From Leptospira venezuelensis (GTDB lineage Bacteria > Spirochaetota > Leptospiria > Leptospirales > Leptospiraceae), in the NCBI RefSeq assembly GCF_002150035.1, contig NZ_NETS01000010.1, forward strand, positions 620,001 to 684,000: DNA of 64,000 bases. The letters run 5' to 3'. The notes beneath the pieces were generated by a model that was not told where the DNA came from, ran no database searches, and was given only the letters and a program-made list of their open reading frames with translations. A program made the translations under genes and the position numbers. This document shows, in pieces, positions 34,278 through 41,623 of the stretch (position 1 is its first letter; each line of letters opens with the position of its first letter).

Positions 34278-35810
34278 ATGTGGGAATCTGAGCTTCAAAA
34301 TTGGGAAAATATCCTTCCGGCGTTCAAGACGTATCGGGATGAATTCCGTAATATCTATCATCTTAGGAATATTGGAAGTGTATTGCATTGGGACATGGAG
34401 ATCGGTATCCCAAGCGACGGCTTAGGTGAAAGAGGTGATCAACTTAGTTTTCTTTCCGGACTTGCTCATAAATCTTTTATCAGTGATTCATTTCGCAGTT
34501 TAGCGGAGAAAGCAAGAGAAGAAAATTCTCGCTCTGATGCTCCGGGTAAATCTCTTAGAGAAAGAGAACTGCATTTATTATTCAAAGATCTGGATCGTTC
34601 TTCTTGTTTGCCTATCTCTTGGGTGGAAGAATTTTCCAAGGTTACAAGTCAGGCTCATTCTATTTGGGTAGATGCAAGAAAGAAGAATGATGCTTCTTCT
34701 TTTCTTCCTATCTTACAAAAGATCGTAGATCTTGTATTTCAGAAGGCTGACTATTTTGGTTATTCTACGGAAGCGTATGACGCTCTTTTAGATGAATATG
34801 AACCGGAAGCAAAAGCTTCAGGCTTAGAAGTTCTATTCGCTGATCTTAGAAAATCTTTAGTACCTCTAATTGCGAAAGCAAAAGATGCAGAGTTTCCTTT
34901 TCAGGGAAATTTTCCGATCGATTCTCAGATTCCTTTTAATACAAGTCTTCCTGTTCTTTTGGGTTTGCCTGAGTCAGGATTTCGTTTGGATTCCAGCGCT
35001 CATCCATTCTCTACTTCTTTAGGTTCTTTTGATAAAAGGATCACAACACGTTACGAAGAATCTGATCCACTTTCTTCCGTGTATTCCGTTTTGCATGAAA
35101 CTGGTCATGCTTTGTATGAGGCTGGAATTTCTTTAATTGTGGGAGGTCCTTCTCCTTTAAAAGATTCCGTTTCTTTAGGTGTTCATGAATCTCAGAGCCG
35201 TCTTTGGGAAAACCAAGTGGGAAGGTCCAAAGAATTTTGGCAAGGGATCTATCCTCTATTTCTGAAGAACTTAGGAATCTCCGAATCTTCCCTCCCTTTT
35301 TCTAAACTTTATTCTTTTGTGAATAAATCCAAACCCTCTTTGATCAGAGTAGAAGCAGACCAGATTACTTATAATCTACATGTGATCTTACGATTCCAAA
35401 TTGAAAGGGCAATTTTCAAAAAGGAACTGGCTTTAAAAGATCTTTCAGATGCTTGGAAAGATGGAATGAAATCTTTGCTTGGTGTAGATGTTCCGGATGA
35501 TTCACAAGGATTTTTGCAGGATGTTCATTGGAGCGGCGGGGCCTTCGGTTATTTTCCTACTTACTCTTTGGGAAATATTTATGCGGCCCAACTCTATTCC
35601 GCCTTCGTCTGTCAAAATCCTAAGTTTAAGGATGAATTGAAAAACAGAGAAACTTCTTCTCTCCTTAATTGGCTTAGAAAACATGTTCACAGTAAGGGTA
35701 GGAGTCTGGAAGCAAAGGAACTCATCCGACAAGCAACCGGAGAAGAGCCAAACTCCAAATACTTAGTGGAATATTTGGATTCTAAGATCAATGAACAAGA
35801 GGAAATATGA
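34278..35810 (+). CDS. Carboxypeptidase Taq (M32 family metallocarboxypeptidase)
   Basis: 510 residues. The zinc site HETGH occurs in SVLHETGHALYEAG, and the family motif HESQSRLWENQVGRS follows. M32 enzymes are cytoplasmic thermostable-type carboxypeptidases with broad specificity. The protein begins MWESELQNWENILPAF. The start at 34278 is taken because longer in-frame starts run inside the antisense of the tRNA gene. No ribosome site is clear. The final ATGA overlaps the following FliG-like gene, so the two are cotranscribed. Confidence 0.93.
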   Translation: MWESELQNWENILPAFKTYRDEFRNIYHLRNIGSVLHWDMEIGIPSDGLGERGDQLSFLSGLAHKSFISDSFRSLAEKAREENSRSDAPGKSLRERELHLLFKDLDRSSCLPISWVEEFSKVTSQAHSIWVDARKKNDASSFLPILQKIVDLVFQKADYFGYSTEAYDALLDEYEPEAKASGLEVLFADLRKSLVPLIAKAKDAEFPFQGNFPIDSQIPFNTSLPVLLGLPESGFRLDSSAHPFSTSLGSFDKRITTRYEESDPLSSVYSVLHETGHALYEAGISLIVGGPSPLKDSVSLGVHESQSRLWENQVGRSKEFWQGIYPLFLKNLGISESSLPFSKLYSFVNKSKPSLIRVEADQITYNLHVILRFQIERAIFKKELALKDLSDAWKDGMKSLLGVDVPDDSQGFLQDVHWSGGAFGYFPTYSLGNIYAAQLYSAFVCQNPKFKDELKNRETSSLLNWLRKHVHSKGRSLEAKELIRQATGEEPNSKYLVEYLDSKINEQEEI

Positions 35811-36151
35811 GCGGAGAAGATAAGGAAGAATTAACTCTAAAATCCTTCGAAGAATTGTCTTTCTTTGATAATCTTGCATTGTTTTATTTATGTAATGAAA
35901 CTCCTCCGCAAACCTTGGCACTTGCGTTCTTGGTTGGAGATAAAAAAGTTTGCGGTTCTATGTTAGGAGTTATGGATGCAAAACGTAGGAAATTTGTTCA
36001 TGAGCTAATGTCCAAACAAAACGATGTTCCGGATGAAAAGAAACATGCAGCAGCTCAAGGACTACTTATCATTGCTGATGGATTGATACAAAGGAACCTG
36101 ATCCGCAAACAGGGAAAATTTTATTTCGGAACAGAAAGGGCAGGCTCTTAA
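35807..36151 (+). CDS. Small protein with FliG-like domain
   Basis: 114 residues. The middle reads ETPPQTLALAFLVGDKKVCG followed by SMLGVMDAKRRKFVHELMS, which mirrors the FliG middle-domain pattern (E-x-PQTxAx(L/I)L, then VLx-LPxxxxxxVxxRI). The C-terminal part is helical (KKHAAAQGLLIIADGLIQRN) and ends with FYFGTERAGS. FliG is the flagellar switch ring protein of about 335 residues; this is one third of it. Spirochaetes often carry more than one FliG paralogue (known). It overlaps the carboxypeptidase by 4 bases. It may contribute to the flagellar switch or be a diverged relic; the assignment is tentative. Confidence 0.6.
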   Translation: MSGEDKEELTLKSFEELSFFDNLALFYLCNETPPQTLALAFLVGDKKVCGSMLGVMDAKRRKFVHELMSKQNDVPDEKKHAAAQGLLIIADGLIQRNLIRKQGKFYFGTERAGS

Positions 36152-36168
36152 ATAAGAACTATTCTTAT
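36152..36168. terminator. Convergent-junction hairpin ATAAGAA-CTA-TTCTTAT
   Basis: Perfect 7-base arms with a 3-base loop directly after the FliG-like stop codon (36149-36151). The right arm contains the stop codon of the opposing YnfA gene (36165-36167). AT-rich and without a T-run, so only weak termination is expected. Confidence 0.45.
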
Positions 36169-36491
36169 CTCGGAGTATAATAAATAACTGCTACTCCAAA
36201 TAAGGCGATCAAAGATCCTATGATGTCATATCGGTCTGGTTGAAACCCATCCATCTTCCAGGCCCATAACAAAGACATCACAATAAAGAATCCACCGTAG
36301 GTAGCGTACACTCTTCCAAAGGAAGAAGATTGTAAAGCGGCGACTACTCCGTACAAAGCTAAGATCAATCCGCCAATAATCAGATAGACTACTGATTTGG
36401 ATTCTTTGTACCAAAGCCATACAAGATATCCGCCGCCTATTTCACAAAGACCTGCGAATATAAAGATCATTACCGATTTAAAGTATTCCAT
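36165..36491 (-). CDS. YnfA family membrane protein (UPF0060)
   Basis: 108 residues with four membrane segments, the usual size. The family pattern is evident: FIFAGLCEIGGGYLVWLW in TM1, ALYGVVAALQSSSFGRVYATYGG, then WAWKMDGFQPDRYDIIG and the final LIALFGVAVIYYTPR. UPF0060 proteins resemble small multidrug resistance proteins in size and topology, but a transport role is not shown. The gene lies alone between a hairpin and a 288-residue membrane protein gene on the same strand. Confidence 0.93.
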   Translation of the reverse strand: MEYFKSVMIFIFAGLCEIGGGYLVWLWYKESKSVVYLIIGGLILALYGVVAALQSSSFGRVYATYGGFFIVMSLLWAWKMDGFQPDRYDIIGSLIALFGVAVIYYTPR

Positions 36492-36579
36492 ATCATGATT
36501 TCTTTTTGAAAGGCTGTTTTTTAGAAGAAGAAAACTGATCCGAACCTTATCTAAACGACAGATTCGGATCTCGAAATTT

Positions 36580-37389
36580 TTAGATTAAAGGACGACCAAG
36601 CATCGCATTTACAAAAACTGCTCCTACCAAGATTGCATAACCTATAGATACAATTTTAACACTAAAAGTATTCCAACTTTGTTTAATCGCTAGGAAAGCG
36701 AATAATGGAAGAACTTGTAAAGCATGGATCCCCACAAAATGCGCGATACGAATATCTCCACCATTTACACTCCAATTCACTAGCGGTAATCCTGGACCTC
36801 CGTCAGGAGCACCTACTGCATGAGCGAGTCTCGCAGATATAAAAACACCGATCACAGAAGCAATTGTAAAGATCCAAAGAGAGAATCTAACCGCAGTTAA
36901 CACTCTAGGATCCAACTTGGAACCCAGAAGTTTGAACTTTCTATCCATCAAAATTGCGACTGGTATCATAGGAAATATAAACATTCCCATGATACTATAG
37001 ATGGCTCCGTCAAATGCAGATGATTGGTTAAAGTGAGATTGCACTCCTCTCGCAGATTGAAAAGTAATCAGCACCAATTCCACAGCTGTGGAGATCACAA
37101 AGTATTTTTCAACCCTATCTCTAAACGTAGGAAAGTCTCCCAATAATTCCAAGAACCAAGCCATGGTCCAAAGAAAGATTCCAATCGAAACGGCAAACTT
37201 GATCGGTTTGATCCAAGTATTGACTCCTACTACAATTCTTGGATCTATTTGAGAAAGAAGAATGTAAACTGGTATTAAAAGTAAAGATACCAACCCAACA
37301 TAAAAACTTAAGCTTCTATTCTTTCTTAAAGTACAGAAAAAACCTTCCGATTGAGAATGATTCGGATATAAAACATTAGATGCTTGCAT
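36580..37389 (-). CDS. Seven-TM membrane protein of unknown function
   Basis: 269 residues from ATG 37389; AAGGAGG sits 5 bases upstream, which settles the start against an ATG at 37446. About seven membrane segments are seen. The segments between them carry conserved-looking polar residues: SARGVQSHFNQSSAFDGA, then NWSVNGGDIRIAHFVGIHAL near residue 210 with two His in a membrane helix. This could be a cofactor-binding helix. It overlaps the end of the ABA4-like gene by 14 bases, so the two form an operon controlled opposite the TetR gene. Function unknown. Confidence 0.82.
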   Translation of the reverse strand: MQASNVLYPNHSQSEGFFCTLRKNRSLSFYVGLVSLLLIPVYILLSQIDPRIVVGVNTWIKPIKFAVSIGIFLWTMAWFLELLGDFPTFRDRVEKYFVISTAVELVLITFQSARGVQSHFNQSSAFDGAIYSIMGMFIFPMIPVAILMDRKFKLLGSKLDPRVLTAVRFSLWIFTIASVIGVFISARLAHAVGAPDGGPGLPLVNWSVNGGDIRIAHFVGIHALQVLPLFAFLAIKQSWNTFSVKIVSIGYAILVGAVFVNAMLGRPLI

Positions 37390-37801
37390 GGTTTCCTCCT
37401 TTTCTCCAACGAACAATTTGAAATAATAAATAACCGATTGGTCCAAACATCAGTGTTAAAAATAAACAAGGGATCAGTATCCATTTGGAAATACCCAATA
37501 CCTCTGCTTCTTTTGTTTCCCAAATTCCAACAAATAGGTCGAAGGCAAGATAGTGAACCCAACCTGCGAGTAAGACCCAAGGATTTTCAAACAGCTTAGT
37601 TACACCTTCCAATGATCCGAAATCGAATCCTCCCCTCGCATACAACGCAAGTATCAGCAAATACAATCCGGAAAGGACCAAAGGCCAAACCCCGTTTCTT
37701 ACCAATAATTTAGTTACTCTAGCATTTGGAAGACCTGCGAGTAATAACCAGCCTATAATCGCAAAATTGCTAGCTAGTTTGAATGTTAATTCTGGAGTCA
37801 T
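37376..37801 (-). CDS. ABA4-like membrane protein (DUF4281)
   Basis: 141 residues with four membrane segments. The hallmark NPWVLLAGWVHYLAFDLFVG and the ending FLTLMFGPIGYLLFQIVRW fit the ABA4/DUF4281 family. In plants ABA4 is needed for neoxanthin synthesis; bacterial members are uncharacterised. It is the promoter-proximal gene of a pair with the seven-TM protein, and it is divergent from a TetR gene whose shared upstream region holds an operator of three half-sites. A role in lipid or isoprenoid metabolism is possible but not shown. Confidence 0.88.
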   Translation of the reverse strand: MTPELTFKLASNFAIIGWLLLAGLPNARVTKLLVRNGVWPLVLSGLYLLILALYARGGFDFGSLEGVTKLFENPWVLLAGWVHYLAFDLFVGIWETKEAEVLGISKWILIPCLFLTLMFGPIGYLLFQIVRWRKGGNHASI

Positions 37802-37865
37802 AAAACCTCTTAATTTCCCAGTTTGAAATGGGATTTACTTGAAAAATCTATTGTCGGTTCGAGAA

Positions 37866-37894
37866 TGTTACTATTGGTAACACCGAATGTTACC
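37866..37894. promoter_or_regulatory. Three-half-site inverted repeat, candidate TetR operator
   Basis: Three half-sites alternate in orientation with 5-base spacers: TGTTAC (37866-37871), GGTAACA (37876-37882) and TGTTACC (37888-37894). The first two form a perfect 6-5-6 inverted repeat, the last two a perfect 7-5-7. The centres are 11 bases apart, one helical turn, compatible with two regulator dimers on the same DNA face. It lies between the ABA4-like operon and the TetR gene (ATG 37923). Confidence 0.75.
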
Positions 37895-37922
37895 AACGTC
37901 AACATTTTTTAGGAAATTTTTT

Positions 37923-38564
37923 ATGCCTGCAAGGAAAAAAATGAAAAAGCCGGAAGGTTCTTATCATCATGGTAATTTGGCAGAAACCCTAAAAACATTA
38001 GCCTTAAAACGTCTAGAGAGTAGCAAGGATTCAACATTCACAATTAGGGAGATCGCAAGAGAAGCGGGAGTCAGCCATGCCGCAGCTTATAGACATTTTC
38101 CTTCTCATCGGGACCTTCTCGCTCAAATTTCAAAAGATGGATTTATAAAGATCACTGAAGAATTTACGAAAGCGGAAAATGCTTCTGATCCATTCGATCG
38201 ATTGAAGAAGTTAGGCATTGCTTATATTTCTTTTTGTCTAGAGAATGTTGGCTATTATAGAGCGATGTGGCATATTGATCTTGGGCCGGTAGGTGATTTA
38301 GAAGATCTTGTAGAGGCAGGTAAAAATTCTTTCTTAAAACTTTGGGAAACTGTCCTAGTTTGTGAGTCTCAAAAGATCAATAAATTCGAAGCAAGAGAAA
38401 TAGCAACTGCAGCCTGGTCATTGGTTCACGGATATTCTGTTTTACTCAACGAATGCCAACTGAATAATCCATTGCTGCAAATCGATAAGAACAACGCTTT
38501 GCAGGAAGCAGAGAAAATTTTACAAATTCTGGATTCGGGTCTAAAGAATAAATCTTATAAGTAA
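37923..38564 (+). CDS. TetR/AcrR family transcriptional regulator
   Basis: 213 residues from ATG 37923 (an earlier ATG at 37887 falls inside the operator). The helix-turn-helix is typical: YHHGNLAETLKTLALKRLE, then TIREIAREAGVSHAAAYRHF, then PSHRDLLAQISKDGF. The C-terminal ligand domain carries YRAMWHIDLGPVGDLEDLV. It is divergent from the ABA4-like/seven-TM pair and its promoter carries the triple half-site repeat, so it probably represses both directions. It ends in a 14-base palindrome shared with the PhzF-like gene. The ligand is unknown. Confidence 0.94.
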   Translation: MPARKKMKKPEGSYHHGNLAETLKTLALKRLESSKDSTFTIREIAREAGVSHAAAYRHFPSHRDLLAQISKDGFIKITEEFTKAENASDPFDRLKKLGIAYISFCLENVGYYRAMWHIDLGPVGDLEDLVEAGKNSFLKLWETVLVCESQKINKFEAREIATAAWSLVHGYSVLLNECQLNNPLLQIDKNNALQEAEKILQILDSGLKNKSYK

Positions 38565-38573
38565 AATTTTACT
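38560..38573. terminator. Perfect 14-base palindrome at the TetR / PhzF junction
   Basis: AGTAAAATTTTACT contains the stop codons of both convergent genes, TAA at 38562-38564 on plus and TTA at 38569-38571 on minus. It is a no-loop inverted repeat without a T-run, so a terminator role is uncertain. Confidence 0.35.
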
Positions 38574-39384
38574 CAAGATAGAAAATACCCTTCAAATATA
38601 ATTTGCAGCTCCCTCCGATCCGAACTCTTTCTCCTCTATTCTCGCAAACTAAATTTCCACCTCTTGCGGAAGCCTGATAAGCATTCAGTTCCTTCTTCCC
38701 AAATTTTTCAGACCAATAAGGGATCAATGTGCAATGGGAAGAACCAGTCACCGGATCTTCTGGAACTCCTTTTGCTGGTGCAAAAAATCTGGAAACAAAA
38801 TCGTAGGACCTCCCCTTGTCTGCGGGAGCAGTTACAATTGCCGCAAAGAATGGAAGCTTCTTCAAAGAATCATGATTTGGAACTAAATCTCTCACATCTG
38901 ATTCTTTTTCAAAAACAAATAAGATATCACGAGCCTTCAGAATTTCTTTTGCTTTTATATTAAAGCAAGAAGCCACATCATCTGGAGAATATTCAGTCTT
39001 TATAGGAGGCCTAGCAGGAAAATCCAAATAGTATTTTCCATTCTCGCGATACACTTCCAGTATCCCGCTCTTCGTATGAAATTTTAAAGAAGAAGGTCCA
39101 GGTTTATTTTCTAATATTTCGTAAATTGCAAACGCAGTCGCAAGAGTTGCGTGACCACAAAGATCTACTTCTACACCCGGAGTGAACCATCTCAGATCAT
39201 ATTCTCCCTTTTCCTTTCTGGGACGAAAGAATGCAGTTTCTGATAAATTATTCTCAGCAGCAAGATCAATTAGTTTAGAGTCCGGTAACCAATCTCCTTC
39301 CCAGGGAACAACCGCTGCAGGATTTCCTTTAAATAAGGAATCTGTAAATGCATCTATTTGGAAGATCGTATATTCGGTTTTCAT
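38569..39384 (-). CDS. PhzF family isomerase-like protein
   Basis: 271 residues from ATG 39384; the alternative 39399 adds five residues and has AAGGA directly against it. The start MKTEYTIFQIDAFTDSLFKG is the usual family N-terminus, with GNPAAVVPWEG and Glu in NNLSETAFF, the general acid position. Near the end EDPVTGSSHCTLIPYW is the family's cofactorless active-site strand. PhzF proteins are isomerases and epimerases; only some act in phenazine synthesis, and no phenazine genes occur here. It converges on the TetR gene and is unlinked to the oxidoreductase at 39542. Confidence 0.88.
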   Translation of the reverse strand: MKTEYTIFQIDAFTDSLFKGNPAAVVPWEGDWLPDSKLIDLAAENNLSETAFFRPRKEKGEYDLRWFTPGVEVDLCGHATLATAFAIYEILENKPGPSSLKFHTKSGILEVYRENGKYYLDFPARPPIKTEYSPDDVASCFNIKAKEILKARDILFVFEKESDVRDLVPNHDSLKKLPFFAAIVTAPADKGRSYDFVSRFFAPAKGVPEDPVTGSSHCTLIPYWSEKFGKKELNAYQASARGGNLVCENRGERVRIGGSCKLYLKGIFYLE

Positions 39385-39541
39385 ATTCGTAATTATCATT
39401 CCTTATTTTTGAAAAGGAATACAGTGACAGTTTTATTTCTTTTTTCCAATACAGAAAGAACAATACATTCGATCTTTTGTCTAAGAACAGTTAAACTGAT
39501 CTGGTTAAAACAATATTGAAATCATATCTTCGGAGAATTAA

Positions 39542-40189
39542 ATGAAAATCGGAGTTTTAGGCACTGGAATGGTAGGAGAAACCATAGGAAGTAAGCTAAT
39601 CGAAAAAGGACACGAAGTCAAAATGGGATCTCGTTCTGCCACGAATGAAAAAGCTGCACAATGGGTTTCTAAATCAGGAAGTAAAGCTTCTCAAGGGACC
39701 TTCAAGGATGCAGCTTCTTTCGGAGACATTATATTTAATTGTACTAAAGGAGAGATCAGTGTAGAAGTTTTAAAATCCGCTGGAGAAGAAACTCTCAAGG
39801 GAAAAGTTTTAGTGGATCTAGCTAACGCACTTGATTTCTCTAAAGGAAGACCGCCCGGTTTAATTTTCGGAACAAACGATTCTTTAGGTGAAACGATCCA
39901 AAAATCTTTTCCGGATCTGAAAGTGGTTAAAACATTAAACACAATGAATTGTACAATTATGGTAAACGCTTCCAGAGTTCCGGGAGAGCATGATGTGTTC
40001 ATTTGCGGAAACGATTCGGAAGCAAAAAAGAAAGTTTCAGATCTTTTAACAAAGGATTTTGCCTGGAAAAACATTATCGATCTAGGAGATATCACGGGTG
40101 CAAGAGCAACCGAAATGATACTCCCACTTTGGTTAAGATTGTACGGGACTTTCGGTAATACGGATTTTAATTTCCATATTACTAGATAG
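39542..40189 (+). CDS. NADP-dependent oxidoreductase, F420-reductase-like fold
   Basis: 215 residues. The N-terminus MKIGVLGTGMVGETIGSKL contains GxGxxG, then GHEVKMGSRSATNEKAAQW with an Arg/Ser pair in the second strand suited to NADP(H). Next come IIFNCTKGEISVEVLKSAG and LVDLANALDFSKG. This is the coenzyme F420-dependent NADP oxidoreductase family, which in bacteria without F420 often acts as a dehydrogenase of unknown substrate. It has an AAATG start without a clear ribosome site. Stands alone between the PhzF-like and DUF423 genes. Confidence 0.82.
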   Translation: MKIGVLGTGMVGETIGSKLIEKGHEVKMGSRSATNEKAAQWVSKSGSKASQGTFKDAASFGDIIFNCTKGEISVEVLKSAGEETLKGKVLVDLANALDFSKGRPPGLIFGTNDSLGETIQKSFPDLKVVKTLNTMNCTIMVNASRVPGEHDVFICGNDSEAKKKVSDLLTKDFAWKNIIDLGDITGARATEMILPLWLRLYGTFGNTDFNFHITR

Positions 40190-40194
40190 AAAAC

Positions 40195-40584
40195 TTATTC
40201 TTTGTTTGAAAAAGCAGAATAGGCGATCGATGCCCAGCCGGTTAAAAATGCTAATCCACCAAAGGGTGTGATCGCACCTAAAACTCTAATCCCAGATAAA
40301 GAGAGTGCGTATAATGAACCGGAGAAGATTAAAATTCCAGTAAAGATGAGCCAAAATCCGATTCTTCTAAACTTGGAACCTGAAAGATTGCCACTTAGTG
40401 CTAAGACTAATAAAACTACTGCATGGATGAGATGATATCTTGCTCCTGTTTCGTAGATAGTAAGCAAGTCAGGAGTTAATATTGATTTTAATCCGTGGGC
40501 ACCGAAAGCACCCAGAGCTACTGCTAAAAAACCTAAAATAGCAGATAAGAATAATGGAATAGAATTAGAATTTTTGGATGCCAT
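40195..40584 (-). CDS. DUF423 family membrane protein
   Basis: 129 residues with four membrane segments. The family signature LGAFGAHGLKSILTPDLL, followed by YETGARYHLIHAVVLLVLAL, is present, as is the C-terminal AITPFGGLAFLTGWASIAYSA. The function of DUF423 (YwdK) proteins is unknown. The start overlaps the end of the upstream lipoprotein gene by 20 bases, so it is the last of a three-gene set with two TRL-type lipoproteins. It converges on the oxidoreductase with 5 bases between. Confidence 0.9.
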   Translation of the reverse strand: MASKNSNSIPLFLSAILGFLAVALGAFGAHGLKSILTPDLLTIYETGARYHLIHAVVLLVLALSGNLSGSKFRRIGFWLIFTGILIFSGSLYALSLSGIRVLGAITPFGGLAFLTGWASIAYSAFSNKE

Positions 40585-41155
40585 AACTTTGAAACCTCAG
40601 ACATTTTCTTCTGAATAATCCGAAGATATAGGCGGTGTACTCCACGTCCAGCCTACTATCGAATAAAGCTTCAATAGAATTCAACTTCATCTGCTCACCC
40701 AAGTCTTCATAAAAACTTTTGTTCCCGAATGTGAAGTGAATTGGAATGAATGCATCGTTAGACCCTCGTTTAATTGGAAGAAACAAACGTACACCAAATT
40801 GACAGCCCTTACTTTCTCCCTCGAATTTTACGATCCTATGAGCAGACCAATCCCATCCATCTAAAGATGTATGAAACATATCCTTATGCGGAAGAGAAGT
40901 TGTAGTACGAATATAACCGTCAAAACCGCCAGTCCTTAATTTAGTGGATGATTCTCCATAATGGATAGAAGGATCTCTAAAATTTGCACCATTCAGATGA
41001 ACATCATTATCTGGTGGAATTCCGATCCCAGTTGGGAAAGGTTCTGGGTTCCTACGCACCAATGCCCTACCACTTGCTCCTATCTGGATGCAAGCCACCA
41101 AGTCAGATATGATCAGAAATAAAAAAAAGATCCGTATGTAAGGAGCAAGTTTCAT
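40565..41155 (-). CDS. TRL-type lipoprotein (larger copy)
   Basis: 196 residues from ATG 41155, which has lipobox SDLVAC after a hydrophobic signal (YIRIFFLFLIISDLVAC). The C-terminal part EALFDSRLDVEYTAYIFGLF then RRKCLRFQSYGIQ matches that of the upstream TRL-like gene (LFDVQTDYSYKSFIFALYFEKC), including a conserved Cys and the terminal GI. The two are therefore probably paralogues, this one with a longer insert rich in His and Asp. Its start overlaps the stop of the upstream gene by 4 bases (ATGA). Function unknown; location in the envelope. Confidence 0.75.
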   Translation of the reverse strand: MKLAPYIRIFFLFLIISDLVACIQIGASGRALVRRNPEPFPTGIGIPPDNDVHLNGANFRDPSIHYGESSTKLRTGGFDGYIRTTTSLPHKDMFHTSLDGWDWSAHRIVKFEGESKGCQFGVRLFLPIKRGSNDAFIPIHFTFGNKSFYEDLGEQMKLNSIEALFDSRLDVEYTAYIFGLFRRKCLRFQSYGIQKF

Positions 41156-41532
41156 TCTTTTTTCAGAAGTCTTTGAGGAAGTTTTACTCCAATTCCAGTC
41201 ACTCTGGTACATTTTTCAAAATAAAGAGCGAATATAAAGGATTTGTAACTATAATCAGTCTGAACATCAAATAGAAGGTCCGCTTTATCCTTAATTGCAT
41301 TTTGAACTGCGGCCTCGTAACTCTCGTCTCCAGTGTAAACCATCCAGAGCCAGCTAGTCCCGCAGGAAATACCTTCTAATTTTCCCACCGGTTCCATTCC
41401 TCTTACATCTGAATAACTTTGAGAATAGTACCAACCTGGAGATTTGATATTCGTATAAAGACAGTTCGTAAGGAACATAATCGCAAAAAAGATCGGTAAA
41501 GAAACGGATATTTTCGGAAAAGAGAATTGCAT
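41152..41532 (-). CDS. TRL-type lipoprotein (smaller copy)
   Basis: 126 residues from ATG 41532, giving signal MQFSFPKISVSLPIFFAIMF and lipobox LTNC. The mature part reads GWYYSQSYSDVRGMEPVGKLEG then CGTSWLWMVYTGDESYEAA and ends IGVKLPQRLLKKE. It follows the TRL-like pattern (a G-x-S then alpha helix of A-rich type then D-x-Y strands). First gene of a three-gene set with the larger lipoprotein and DUF423. A 16-base perfect repeat lies upstream. Longer in-frame starts up to 41631 are rejected because they bury the signal peptide. Confidence 0.78.
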   Translation of the reverse strand: MQFSFPKISVSLPIFFAIMFLTNCLYTNIKSPGWYYSQSYSDVRGMEPVGKLEGISCGTSWLWMVYTGDESYEAAVQNAIKDKADLLFDVQTDYSYKSFIFALYFEKCTRVTGIGVKLPQRLLKKE

Positions 41533-41540
41533 GTAATAAA

Positions 41541-41556
41541 TTTCAACAAGTTGAAA
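41541..41556. promoter_or_regulatory. Palindrome in the TRL promoter
   Basis: TTTCAAC (41541-41547) and GTTGAAA (41550-41556) are exact inverted repeats with spacer AA. On the minus strand a TTGACT lies a little upstream and the palindrome covers the -10 region, consistent with an operator for the TRL operon. Confidence 0.4.
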
Positions 41557-41623
41557 CATAAAAGTCAAGGTAAAATACCGAAATCTCCTTGTGTGACTCT
41601 TGAACCGGTTAGAATCGAGTACG

